DNA from: Apiosordaria backusii
Lineage: Eukaryota > Ascomycota > Sordariomycetes > Sordariales > Lasiosphaeriaceae
NCBI GenBank assembly: GCA_030549205.1
Contig: JAUKTV010000002.1
Location: 1,674,001-1,738,000, forward strand
DNA length: 64,000 nucleotides
Direction of reading: 5' to 3'
A program made the translations under genes and the position numbers. Each line of letters starts with the position of its first letter. The first letter of the stretch is position 1. Below, piece by piece: positions 21,468-33,949 of the stretch. The notes under the pieces were generated by a model that was not told where the DNA came from, ran no database searches, and was given only the letters and a program-made list of their open reading frames with translations.

Positions 21468-24400
21468 TCACTGATGGTCCTCTTGAAGTTGCCCTCCAAA
21501 CTCTTCCGAGAGCATTCTCAAAAGAGTTGGATCTGTTTCCTTGGAGCCGCGTGCGAATTCTAAAACTGTAGTTGGGGAACAGCGCTTTTCAAAAACCTGT
21601 TTCATCAACTTAAGAAGCTCGTCGGCGAAAGAACTGTCAGCCAAAGACATACGCCTCAGCAGCTGCAATGCCATCAAGAAAGACACCTCTCGGGGTTGAG
21701 TGGTATCGATGGCTCCCAACATCCCTCGAAATAACAGATCGAGAGCCATGTTGCCGTCCTTGTCTTTGACCGTGAGACGCGTGGTGAGAGGAAGGATGTG
21801 CTCGAACATTGGCTGGTTGACGCTCTCGCAGGCATAATGGAGTGGTAAACGCCCTTTGGAATCCGTGACATCCATATCCATTCGGCCGCTTTGCAACACC
21901 TCAACAAACACATTTCTGCGTTTGACAATGCTCTTGATGAAGCTTGTGAGGGCAATGTAGGTAAAGTCGAGACAGCTTTCGCCATTCTTGAGGTATTCTC
22001 TTAAAAAAGCAAAATTGTTCCTTGCTACCATACTCTGAAGTTGAGCTTTGTTAAGTCGCACTTGGTTAAATCGGCGTTCGTTCTGCTGTTCCAACAGCAT
22101 AAGTTGCAATTGATAATCTTTCAGACTCGACTCGTCGGGAATGACCGGCAGGTCCGGAAGGGACATTGCTGCCCTTTCGGAGCGTAGGCGGCAGTAGTCC
22201 TGTTCACATCGTGCATGTGCAAAGAAGTGCATAGGAAATGCCTTGTAAACATTGCTGTACTGACCCAGCGAGGTCGGACTTAGGCTTTTGCCGGCTTTGG
22301 TGCGAGCAAAAATATTGGCACCGCGAGAGATGAGCAACTGTGCCACTTCGAAATCGTCCTTGGCGACGGCAGCGTGTAGGGCCGTTTTCCCTCCTTTGGA
22401 GCATCTCGCATCTACCTTGGCTCCTGCATCTAGGAGGTATTCGCAAATCCGGTGATGGCCTGCCTGTGCGGCAACATATAAGGCGTGGTCTCCAGAGTCA
22501 TTGGGAATCTTAACGTCGACGCCGGACTCAACCAGCTCCTGCACTGTGATGAGATCGTTGGTCTTGACGGCTTGGAATACGTCGACTTGTTGATCTTGAC
22601 CGGACGGGAATGCTGGGAACTCGAGGAAATCGCCATCTGGGGGGTGCACACGATCGTTGTGCTTCTTGAAATCCTGTTCGTTGGAAAATCCAATGGTGTA
22701 TCCATGACACCCCTCTGACGCACATCGAAAGGGGCGCTCGTGCTCTTGAACATGTTTATCACGTTTGGCTGGAGAGTCAAACCCCTGTTGGAAGAAAAAA
22801 CACCAGGGCTTGGTGCACTTGTACGTCAAGTGGCCATACAGTCGTCTCGGATCCGCAGGATCGTCGGTGCTGAAGGGTGCTTCGTCAAAATCATCCTTGG
22901 CCATTGTGGCTTCGATACAAGTGCGAAATGGTCGTATATGAGACTCTATCGGGAACTCGCTCTCCCACTCCCTCCCATCGTTTGGTAAAGCTCGAAACTT
23001 GGCTAGGACCGTATCGGGGTCAGCGTTGAAGGGTGGCTCTGGAGTTCGGGTGGAGCTCAAATATGTCGCGAGGCTAGCAACAGCTGTCCAGGCCTCATGC
23101 TGGGGGCTGCCTCGGGATCCAGCCTGAGTTCCAAGAGTCACAAGCGCTTGTCCGTGCTTCCACCAATATGCGGCGGCATAATCAACAAAAGAGTAGTACC
23201 CCGTTCTGCAATGTTCCTTCATATCGCTCTCGCTGTCCTCAAGTTTGAAAGGGCCAGAGTTCAGATATTGGGCACAGAATAACGCCATGGAAGCGTTGAG
23301 GGAAGTCTGTACGAACCGTCCAGTGTGGAAAAGATAACTAGACCGTGTTAGTCAAATCTCTCAGACGGTTTAGCGTTTCTAGAACATACCCTCGAGCTGT
23401 TTCATGAACCAGTTCCACTACATCATCGGAACCGCCGACGGAATTACGGTTCGGAATAACCTCAACCAGAGAGCTGCAATAGTGCTTGCACGGCTCCACG
23501 AGCTGGAAGTCGGGGTCGGCTGTCTGGGTTTCGATGTCGATGCAAAAGTGGCTCTGTATCTCTTTCCACAGCAGGGGACGTTCGGCGCACAGCACAAGCC
23601 CCAAGATTCGGCAGGCCGCATCCCGCTGGATGGTATCGGGGTTCTCAAAGATGTGGACGATAACCCGTTCGTAACTGCTTGTGTCAACAACCGGTTCCAT
23701 TGGAAGCTCGTCAGTGGTCACACATACGCTTGATCTAATCCACGAGGGAAATTTTCCTCCTTTAGTTCCCTCTTGAAATGGCCACGGGATGGTTGCCGCA
23801 ACAGGTTGTCCAAGACAATCTTGACGTACAAGAACATTCCTAGATGCAGATGGTTAGAACCAGAAGAACATGAGTGCAAAAGCCGCTAGCCCGAAACTCA
23901 CCATGAGAAACAGAGTTTATCCTTTGAATAAGGTCCGTTCTGGCACTATCTGGAATCTTGAACTTCTTTTGGATCTCAATTGCTTTGCCCTCGGAATAGT
24001 CCGTGATATCTTGTGCATGGGCTTCTGTTGTTTCGAGTTGGATTGTTGGATAATCGGCCAGACGTCTGTCGAGGAAGCCGTTTCGTTGTCCAGCTATGAA
24101 AGTTCGTATAGTTGTGTTGTGTGGCGACGAGTCCTCCGAGCCATCTACACATGCCAGGGATTCCAAGAAGGCCACAACCTCATCTTGTGCCTCCTCACGT
24201 TCGGGGGACTTTTCAGCAGCGCACTCATCCAAGCCGTCGATGAGAATGAAACACAGCGTATGCGTCCGTAACGCCAAGCTTGTTAGTTCACGAAGGAGAG
24301 ATGCTGTGCGGAGTTTTTGTTGGTCGAGGGACAACAATCGTTGGTAGACAAGATCCAAAACGACTTCGTCATGGCTTGCTAGTTGTGATAGAACTGACAG

Positions 24401-25586
24401 CAGGAGGGAGGTAATGGTCCTTTTGTCGGGTTGTGCATGTTTGAAGAAGAAGTAAACGACTGGAAAGGCAGTTTCGTGTCCGATAGAGGTGTTGGAGAGG
24501 TGTTGAAGGTGGTGGATGACACGTGAGGAGAGAATCGTCTTTCCTGTAACAGGTATATGTGAGAAGGACACTCCAGTCGACATGATGGATGAGAAAGTAG
24601 CACGAACCGGCGCCCGGAATCCCGCTGAGGTAAAGAGACCTGTCCTCCATACTGCTGGTGTCGGCCCAATGTTTGAAGGTGTCGTTGCTCAGAATCCAAT
24701 CTCCAGAAGTGCCACTTCGACGCTCTTTGAAGGCGGTCTCAAAGTCGTCTTTGTAATGAGGAGGATCCAACTTGGAAAGCACAAACTGCCGCTTTTTATC
24801 CAGAATCTCTTGCTGTCGTAGAACTTGGTCCTCGTCGACAGCCAGGTGTAGGTCTTGCATCTTTCGGGAAAGCTCATCAAGCCGGTCTTCGACTGATTGG
24901 CGTAGATCCCGGACCTCGAAGATTGCAGCTGTGAGCTTCTCATCTGACAAGAGATCCCGGTGTCTTTTGAGCTTGGCCAGAGTGCCGCCAAAGCGGCTCT
25001 TGAAGGTCTTCCATGATGAATGAAATGCCACTTTCCAGCTTGGCCGAGCGAAGACATCCAAGGCCTTTCTGTGAAATTCCAACACGTCACAGTAGTAGTT
25101 CTCAAGGTGAATTCTGATGTGGGGGTGATCTCTTAGCAGTTCTCGATATTGTGTCAGGCCCGGAAGGACTTCACCAATCTCGGAGTAGGTGTCCAGGAGA
25201 CAGTCCAGTGTCTCAACCCAGGTGCCAGCAGCCTGCCATGGTTAGTTCATAGGACAGCCAACGAAGATGCTTAGTTGTCAACTTACCAGCAAGGCAAACT
25301 TGATGGGACCCCAGACAAAGGCCACTGTTGCGTCAACATTGAGAAAAACCTCAATGACCTGGCCGAGCTGGTTCATTCCTTCCAGGAATTTGGAGATGCG
25401 CCGCATGTTCCGCTGGCGTCTTTCAGACGCCAAGCGGTTCTCGATGGATCTGATGGCATCCTTGACATCGTGTAGCGTGCAGCCTTCGAACTCCTTTCTT
25501 TCCTTGTCGGTCAGGCTCTGTTGGAAGCGTGAAAGAGCAGCTCGGAAGGGATCATCCGGAGGGCTCGTCGAAGTCTTCCGATCCAT
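21468..25586 (-). CDS. NLR/STAND protein: DUF7708-NACHT-C2H2-ankyrin
   Basis: Six exons (25586-25287, 25232-24608, 24543-23902, 23839-23728, 23674-23390, 23337-21468) encode 1277 aa. Residues ~85-160 form a DUF7708-type N-terminal domain (KFALL|AAGTWVETLDCLLD, then ENYYCDVLEFHRKAL), followed by a coiled coil. NACHT: Walker A GIPGAGKT at ~304-311, split by an intron; Walker B CFILIDGLDEC at ~406-416. A winged-helix-like segment (YERVIVHIF) begins near 560. Two C2H2 zinc fingers sit at ~829-886 and ankyrin repeats at ~906-1003 with further degenerate ones near 1120. Fungal NACHT STAND proteins act in non-self recognition and programmed cell death; that role here is inference. A TGA ends the frame, with open sequence beyond it. 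The gene starts head to head with an SNF2 helicase. Confidence 0.88.
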
Positions 25587-25870
25587 CTTGTGCAGCTGAT
25601 GCAGGAAGCAAGAAGGGGGAACTCAAACTCAAATGTCGATGAGTAAAAGGTTTGAGCACTCTCTCCTGCCCCGCCATCGTCGCTGACTTTCCAGTGGGAA
25701 CACAGCCCCGCAGGAGGCCTCATCGAAACGTACCTATCAGCGTATCACCATTCTGCCTGGAAGGTGGGGGCCGTTGGGTGCTTCTCCCCCTCCTTAAAAA
25801 CTGCTGTTCCAGGTTGTCAATCTTCTTCACTAAGGTATCGATATTGCTCCATAGGTAATCGTTGTCTCCG
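25587..25870. promoter_or_regulatory. Shared divergent promoter region, NLR / SNF2 helicase
   Basis: Only 284 bp separate the two ATG codons on opposite strands. Both 5' UTRs and promoters must lie here. I see no clear TATA box and no strong operator-like palindrome; co-regulation is possible but unproven. Confidence 0.6.
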
Positions 25871-28800
25871 ATGGATCACCACACAAATCTTCCCGAGTTT
25901 CACTTGCATTCCGAACACGGCGTAAACTACGACCCTTTCCGGCCAGTGACGCCAGACACCCTACAGTTACCGAAGAGACACCGAGAACATGAGAACCTAT
26001 CCAGCTCTCCAAAGCGCCCACGATCCGTCTCCAATACGTCTGAAGCCAATATTTCCACTCCAGGATCCAGAGCAGGATGGATACACGGTACCGAAGCCTC
26101 ACCTTCACCACGCGCTTTTGCCGACGCCATCCCTCCCAACCATGCCCAGAATTTCGATGGCTTGGTGATGGATTGGGCCCCAACCAATGTACACAGTGGG
26201 CAGGAAACCTCTAACCGCCCCTCGGAGTCTATCATTTGTTATGGTACAGTAAGATCATCATATTTCATCAAGGACAAGCTCGGTTGTTATTACTTAGCTA
26301 CCTGGTCAGCCTCTAAAACATATCAAATTCCTAGATCCTTGACTCCAAGGCTTGCTTCCAACAACCGAAGCAAGCTGCGAAACTGGCTACAACTGGCCAA
26401 GAGTTTTGTCTCTTCAGTATTGTTCCCACTGGTTCCCATTATGCATTGTCTCATGAGTCCGCCAACCTGGTTGCAGTGCTGGACATGGCTACGTGTCGAG
26501 CTTTGCGTCAGCTAATACAGAGAGTTCCTGATGTTGAGCTTGGTGCCGTCGCCCAGTCCACTGAGTTATCACTTGCGAGGAACAAGCCATCCGGAAAGAG
26601 GCTCATCATACCAGTCTCTGTTAATATCTATGGGCCGATCAGCGTTGCGGACCAAGTTGGTTCGACCCTTTCGTCGTTTTCATACTTTCTTCAGCATCCC
26701 ATTTATCTTCCTCCCAACTTTGAATACTACAATCCTCAAATGTATCACAGGTCAGGCGACAAGATGGAAAACCTTACCCATCTTGTCGGCATTACGGACA
26801 TGGAGTTCAAAGCAAAGGCCATCTCAGACGAGGTTCAACATGTGCTCGAGTCTCTTGAGACTCTTGTCTATGATGATGCCCCTTTAACTCCAAATCAGCC
26901 AACCATCATTCAGCCGGAAGCAGTTAATACCCCGTTGAAGAGGTAGGTACAATATTCACGAAACCTTCTCAAGCCCTTCTAACTCAACGTTCCCAGCCAC
27001 CAAGTCACTGCCTTGCGGTTCATTCAGCAGAGAGAGCACCATGAACATTGTCAAAAGGTCCATCAAGCCTTACGCTTCAATATTCAGCTACCGTATGTCC
27101 ATAGTGCTGCTCGAGATGTTACTACATCCGATTACCATTTCGTTGAATGCGAACTAATCCTGGCAGGACACACCTCGACATACCATCTTATGGAATGGGC
27201 GGCATCTTGGCCGACGTTATGGGTCTCGGAAAGACCCTGACCATGATTTCAGCAATTGTCTCCACACTGGAACAATCGAGGTCTCGGCACTTTCATGTTG
27301 GAGCCCGGCAGGCAACTGTTCTGAGCAGTGCCACACTCATAGCCGTCAGCTCTATGCGTATGTAATCATTTTGGATATATTCACTTTTCCTCCTCAACGG
27401 CTGACCCTTCATACCATTAACTAGAAGTCTTGGATGTCTGGGAAACCGAAATTACAAGGTACCTAACCCATGCTGCTTCAGAAAGTACGACCTTGATCAG
27501 ATCTAATTGTGACACAGCCATGTGAAGGCTGGAGCATTGAGGACCTACAAATTCCATGGCAAGGACCGAGCAACAAACCCAAAGGATTTGCAGGATTACG
27601 ACATCGTTCTCACTACGTACGGTGTTCTCTCCGCAGACAGCAAGGGCAGGTCTGTTCTACATCAAGTCCAGTGGCATAGAGTTGTGCTTGATGAAGGTAT
27701 GACACTTGAACTAAATTCTCCGGCTATACTGAGTTCGAGACTAACTTGGCCCCAGCTCATTGGATCCGAAATCAAAGCTCCAAGCAGTTCAAAGCTACTG
27801 TCGACTTGAAATCCATCCGACGATGGTGCCTTACCGGCACTCCAATTCAAAACCGACTTGATGACCTCGTCTCGCTTCTGACCTTTCTTCATTTTCACCC
27901 CTTCTGCCAACAATCAGTATTCCAGAGACATATTCTTGAACCCCTCAGACGGGACACACGAGGCCATCAATTGAGAGGTTTATTGAGTGCGATATGTCTT
28001 CGCAGGAGTGACAAGCTTCTCAACCTTCCCGATCCGATACTCGACCAGGTATCGATACTCTTACAGACCAACGAAAGAGATGCTTACAATAACGTTCTGA
28101 AGCAATGTGAACGAGATATCGACACCCAGGTCAGCTCCCAGGCCAAGATCAAGAAGTTTAGCATCTTGTTTGCCTCCATCATGAAGCTTCGACGACTCTG
28201 CAACCATGGGACGCACCCCGTGGTGTCAAACAAGCTTCTCGGGGCAGACATAGCTGGCGGTGGATATGTTGACGAAGGGTGTAGCCTGTGTGACGGGAAT
28301 GGCGAGGACAAGTTAGACTTGGGCGAGGGTGAGATTTGTCCCCAATGTGGAAGGGACCCTTCTCTGTCATCATTCACCAGGCCGAGATCGCCCTCACGGT
28401 CAAAGTCACCATCCATGTCGGAGAAAGCTGATATTGCAGCCTCACCTGCATATACTACTTGCAGTTCGTCGCCATATTACTCCCAAAACACTGAACAACA
28501 AACATCATCGAAACTATGCGCTGTCATTGACCGTCTGAAGCAAACAGAATTTGGATCAAAAAGGTGTGTCTGAAAAACATACCTATTTGCTCACAGCGCT
28601 GACAACTACTCTCTAGTCTTGTGTTCTCATACTGGACGGCAACACTAGATTTGCTCGAAAGATACATGGAAGCTGCTGGTATAAGCTATCTGAGGATCGA
28701 TGGCCGCGTCGATTCAACTCAACGCCTGCGTATTCTGGAGGCGTTCAAGACGACGCAGGTACCAGTGCTGTTGATGACCATCCAGACGGGCGCTGTTGGG

Positions 28801-29206
28801 TGAGCGAAAATCCCTGATTTAACCCATCATGATTTGTACTTTGTCATTGCTTACTTTTGGTTTCCAGACTCAACTTAACAGCAGCGAACTACGTGCACAT
28901 CGTCGAGCCACAGTGGAACCCATCGGTCGAGGAGCAAGCCATTGCAAGAGCGATCCGAATGGGGCAGACGAGGAGGGTCACGGTCGTGAGATATATGGTT
29001 AAGAGCTCGGTCGAGGAAAACATTGTGAACCTGCAGAAGAGGAAGCGGAACTTGGCCAAGTTTACGTTGGATGGAACGGACGATGAAGGGATATCAGGGA
29101 CGCTGGACGTAAGTTGGCTCTGTTATCTTACCTACAGGTATCTTTCAACCAACTAACTGACGCTTTACAGGACCTCAAGTTTGTCTTGAATTTTGGCTCC
29201 GCATAA
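25871..29206 (+). CDS. SNF2-family DNA-dependent ATPase, RAD5/RAD16/HLTF-like
   Basis: Ten exons (25871-26248, 26335-26942, 26997-27092, 27167-27357, 27425-27458, 27518-27696, 27756-28563, 28617-28799, 28868-29108, 29171-29206) give 917 aa with every phase consistent. The N-terminal ~330 residues are variable and conserved only loosely. Helicase motif I is GGILADVMGLGKT, motif II is rebuilt across a splice site as DEAH (LDEAHWIRNQ), motif III is WCLTGTPIQN, and the C-terminal lobe carries SYWTATLDLLERY, QTGAVGLNLTAANYV and QAIARAIRMGQTR. A short Cys-pair segment (GCSLCDGNG...EICPQCGRD) between the lobes resembles a reduced RING finger. Such proteins remodel nucleosomes or act in DNA damage tolerance in the nucleus. 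One exon is only 34 nt. Confidence 0.93.
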
Positions 29207-30276
29207 ATGAAGGACATAAAGTATGAAGACGAAAAGGCGCACTTTGTTAAATATCTCTAATGTTCTATGCTCATGGAAAATCATGACCCCGTCGTTTTCT
29301 ATACGTACGACATGCCCTCCTTTTCAACCATCATCAGCATCAGACACACTCATCAGCTGTTCCTTGACTTCATCCTTGTCCCACAAATTCACCCTATTCC
29401 CGTGCAGACCCTCCGAGTCCCTGTCACCATTGATACACACCGTTTCATACCAGTCCATCTTCTCCCTCTGCTCCTTTGTTGGTGTTTTGAGCAAGCTGGC
29501 AAAATGTTTGCCACACGTGGTATTTGGAAGAGTTTTGAACCACTGTGAGGCGAATGTCGAGTTGTGTTGTTTAGTGATGTCAAGTCACCCTTCCTTGCCA
29601 AGACAAATCAATACTGTGTGGGGACTCGCCCCTTTTGCTGAACTAAAAGAGGCAAATAGGAGTCAGGGTTGGCTTTAAGGGCTATTGTTTTGCTTGTCTG
29701 TTGATCTGGTTGGATAAGAACAGTGGGACTGTAGAACGATCATCTTCAGCTGTGAGACTCTTGACGATGTTGTGGGCTTCCACCTGTTCGGTATAACTTC
29801 GAGCGAAGTGGAGGGTATGGCTGAGACAGGTATGACGAAAAGGCTACAGAGCCACTACAGTCAGTTCATCGCGGAAGTTTTCGGTTTCAATCTGTAGTTT
29901 TATTGAAACATGCCGCTGTGGCTTGCAGGTGATCTTCACGATGTGGTTGGCAGGAGGGGCATACCATTATTCATCGCAGCTGTTGTGCGGTTTGTGGCAC
30001 TCGTTCATCTCATCCCTACTGGCACAGACCGATCGCCTGTGCCTGCGTAACTAGGCCGCATTAGTACGAGGGAATGTTGTGAAATTGAAACAAAAACATG
30101 GGATGATGAAGAGGCTGCAGGGAGAGGAGAGGGTGCAGGTAGGTTCCCATGGAAAAGTCTATAAAGTCTATGGCAGCGCCAGTGGAGGTCAGATTAATAG
30201 TCAGACAACTTGTCAATCAACTGCCTCCTCAAATAGGTACCCAGATTCACTATATACAACTTCCAACTATTACAAC
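29207..30276. other. Intergenic, 1.07 kb
   Basis: 3' region of the helicase and promoter region of the decarboxylase; a TATATA (ACTATATACAAC) lies at ~30249-30260, near the decarboxylase start. No gene is supported. Confidence 0.45.
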
Positions 30277-33200
30277 ATGCCTCGCCCATCCAAAACCAAA
30301 GCTCTCTCCGCACGGCGGCAACCAAGAGACATTACCCACGAAGTGATCAGCTCCTACTTCATCGGCCCCCGCGCCGAAAACCTCGACCAGTTCCGTGAGA
30401 ACATCACCACCATCCTCGACGAACTCCAACTCGCCCGCAAGAACTACTTTGAGGAAGATGTCGTCAGTCTTTTCCCTCACTGCTTCTTTGTTTGATGATG
30501 ATACTTACCCGTCTGGTGACACCCCACCTGCAGGAAAACAACTTCACCTTCATCCCCCCCTCCATCCAGTCCTCCCCCGCCTTCCTTGCCTCCGCCGCCC
30601 GCACTAAGGCCGCCGTCCAGCAAACCGCCCGCCTCCTCGGCCAGCACTCTATCCCGTTCTGGTCCCCTCGCTACCAAGCCCACATGTGCACCGACCTCAG
30701 CATGCCCGCTCTGCTCGGATACTTTATGACCATGCTGTACAACCCCAACAACGTCGCCCTTGAAGCCTCCCCTTTGACCACCGTCGCTGAGATCGAAGTC
30801 GGTGAGCAGCTCTGTGCGCTGTTTGGCTTTGAAGAGCAAGATAAGGCCTGGGGTCATGTCACCTGCGATGGGACGGTCGCAAACATCGAGGCGCTGTGGG
30901 TGGCGCGGAACTTGAAGTATTACCCGCTGTCTGTGAGAAAGGCGATGGATGATGAAGATGGACCGCTGAGGTTCATCAGTGATGAGTTCAGAGTTCGGAC
31001 TTGTGAAGGGAGGTTGAAACTGTTCAAGGAGATGAGCTTGTGGGAGCTGATGAATCTGAGGGTGAAGACTGTGCTGGATATCCCTGGGGTGTTGCATGAT
31101 CAGTTTGGGATTACGCCGGAGTGGTTGGAGGATGCGATGGCGGTGTATAATATCCAGACTGTGGGCAAGGAGGCGTTGAATAGGCACTTTGGGGTGGCGG
31201 AGGGGCAGGATGGGCAGTTTTTTGTGCCGAGTACGAAGCATTATTCTTGGCCTAAGGCGGCCGCGCTGGTTGGACTGGGGTCCGATAACGCGGTCAGTGT
31301 TGCGGTTGATAATGACGCGCGGGTTGATCTTGATAAGCTGGAGAAGCTACTCGAAGAGCGATTCGACAAACAGCAGCCTGTCTATTCTGTCGTTGCCGTT
31401 ATTGGGTCGACCGAAGAAGGAGCTGTTGATCCGCTGGAGAAGATCTTGGCAATGAGGCAGCGGTTCCAGGCCCGTGGCATGTCGTACATCGTCCATGCCG
31501 ATGCTGCTTGGGGAGGATACTTTGCCACCATGCTACCACGTGATGGTCAGGATGATGTTGACAGAGAGGAGGGCGAGGACGGACTGGTTCCCGACCTGAG
31601 TTTGAGGATCGAAACCCAACAATCTCTGTTTGCGTTACGGTACTGTGACTCGATTACGGTCGATCCTCACAAGGCCGGGTACATCCCCTATCCTGCTGGT
31701 GCACTGACATACCAAGACGGAAGGATCAAGAACTTGGTTACATGGACAAGTCCTTATTTGTCTCGGGGAGCGGTGACGAGTATTGGCATCTATGGTGTTG
31801 AGGGGAGGTAGGTTACATTCCAGGTTCACAGTTTGTGAAGCAGATAAGGTATAGGGAAGCTGACAACTGCTACAGCAAACCAGGTGCATCCGCCGTGTCA
31901 ACATGGCTGTCTAACCAATGCATAGGCCTCGACCAGAAGGGCTATGGCGCTCTTCTCGCAGAAGCCTGCTTCACCTCATCTCGTGCAAGTCGCCTCTTTT
32001 CATGGACCAGGAGTCCCTGTTAACAACATGCAGCTCTCAGCCCTTTGGGCCGCTCTCTCAACCCCGCGAGACTCATTCATCTGCACCCCCTTCAATGCCC
32101 TTCCTTCTGAGTCCTCTTCGGATGCAAAGGAGATAGAACGGGAAAAGCAGAGGATTAGAGACGAAATCCTCGCCAAGTCCAACATCGAGATCATCGCCAA
32201 CGACAGTGTGATAACAAACCAGGCCGACAAGACCATCACTCTCCTCCGCGCCCTTGGATCAGACCTCAACATCAACGCCTTTGCCCTGAACTGGCGCTAC
32301 CCCGACGGCTGTCTCAACACCGACGTGGAAGAAGCCAACTACCTCATGGAGCGTGTCGTCAGCCGCTTGTCTGTTGACCACCCTGATGACAACCCTACTT
32401 CCATCCCACTGTACCTCACCTCCACCGAGTTCGCATACAAAGACTACGGTGACTGCGCCACCAACTTCAAGAGACGGTTAGGCCTCGACACAAGCACTAC
32501 CCACGAGAAGCTAATGGTGCTTCGAAACGTGGTCATGAGCCGCCTCGCAACCATGGACGGCGACCACGGCCGCTTCATCAATATGCTCGGCGAGACGTTC
32601 AAGGAAGTCGTCGAAAAGGAAGTCAAAGTTTGCCAGGCACGCAACGATGACAGTCCTGATTACCACAGTTTCTGGATCAGAGGGCGAGGAACAGCCAAGA
32701 CTGTTTACTTGTCTTACAGGCCCATGTTCCACCTCGCCAAGCACCGCCGACAGATCATCCTCGAAGCGGAATTCGCCAGCGAGGAAGGCAAGCGCGCATA
32801 TAGCTTGCTAGAAGGCAACACAGGTGACGATGAGATCATCCTCCAAACCTCCAACAAGATCGACCTGGACTCCTTGCTGCTCGCTGGTACACCCAAAACA
32901 ACCCTCTTAGGCAATTTGACCACCTCATCAAAGTAAGCTCCTCCCCCTCTCCCCGTTTTTCCCTAGCATCAAAAACTAACCCCCCTTGACAAAGCGGCAC
33001 TATCCTCCCCCGCACCCCCCTCAACATCCTCTCCATCCTCAAAAACCGCCCCCTGAACACCTCCTCCCACGACGACACTTACCCCTCAGGTTTCTGCCCG
33101 TTCTACCTCTACGGCATCCCCACCAGCTCCTCCTCCTCTTCTCCCCCTTCCACCCCGGGAGCTTCACAGCTGCTTTTCGTCGACCACATCCTCACCAAAT

Positions 33201-33798
33201 CCCCCAACATCTTCCTCTCCGCCGCCATCGACAACCTAACCCTCGACAACGGCCAACAGCCCATCGCCTTCACCTCGGCCGTCTCCAAAGGCGCGATCCT
33301 CACCCTGGAAGGAGTCCACGAAGCAGCCCTGCAGCCGTTCCCCGTTGACGAGCCACTCCCAGGGAACTTTTTCTTCAAGCCGGGAAGGGAGTTTAGGGTG
33401 AATATCTGGGGTGATAGTAGAGGTCCTGTGGGTAAGTACCTGGTACCTACCTAATCTATCCCACCATCTCTGGGAAAGGAGGTACTTTGTGTTGTTGCAA
33501 GGCTGACAAAGGAGAAACAACAGGTAGCGCGAGGGGGTTGCTTAAAGAGATCAGAAAGACGGAACCGCTTACTAGGGGGACAATCACGCTTCGGGAGGAG
33601 GGCATGGTGGTGGATGTGGAAAAGATCAACCGGGACCCGTGGAAGGAGACGGAGGAGGAGAGGGTGAGTCTTTGGCGGGAGAGGTTTGGGAGGATTGGGA
33701 AGGAGATGGACAAGGGCTCCGCGTCGGGGTCGTCGGGGAAATCGGGGGTTGTTAATGGGACGGGCAATGGTCATGTTTGCAAGAATTGTGGGGAGTAA
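30277..33798 (+). CDS. PLP-dependent group II amino-acid decarboxylase, large fungal type
   Basis: Six exons: 30277-30462, 30534-31807, 31876-~31988, 32041-32932, 32995-33431, 33524-33798, about 1058 aa. The PLP fold is clear: HMCTDLSMPALLGYF, the GHVTCDGTVANIEALWVARN block, VHADAAWGGYF (Asp binding the pyridine N) and TVDPHKAGYIPYPAG with the Schiff-base Lys. The fold ends near residue 640. The remainder is a long C-terminal extension with unknown role, finishing in a CKNCGE tail. The family decarboxylates aromatic amino acids or glutamate; substrate cannot be assigned. The third intron is uncertain: donors at 31983 (GTGCAA) or 31989 (GTCGCC) both preserve frame with the acceptor at 32040. 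Confidence 0.87.
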
Positions 33799-33949
33799 TG
33801 ACATGGTTTCTTGTTGTGGTCTGCTTCATTTTTCGGTGTGATTGGGTATTATTTGCGTTTGGTATTTGGTATCATAAATAATTTCCTCTAATGAAACCTT
33901 TTGTCTTGCTTCCTGGCAGAAATCTTCGTGGTTTGGTAGATGTGTGTTT

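Noticed and set aside
30477..31241. 254-codon minus-strand frame opposite the decarboxylase
   Set aside because: Antisense to well-supported PLP-enzyme exons, His/Leu/Arg-rich with no recognisable domain.
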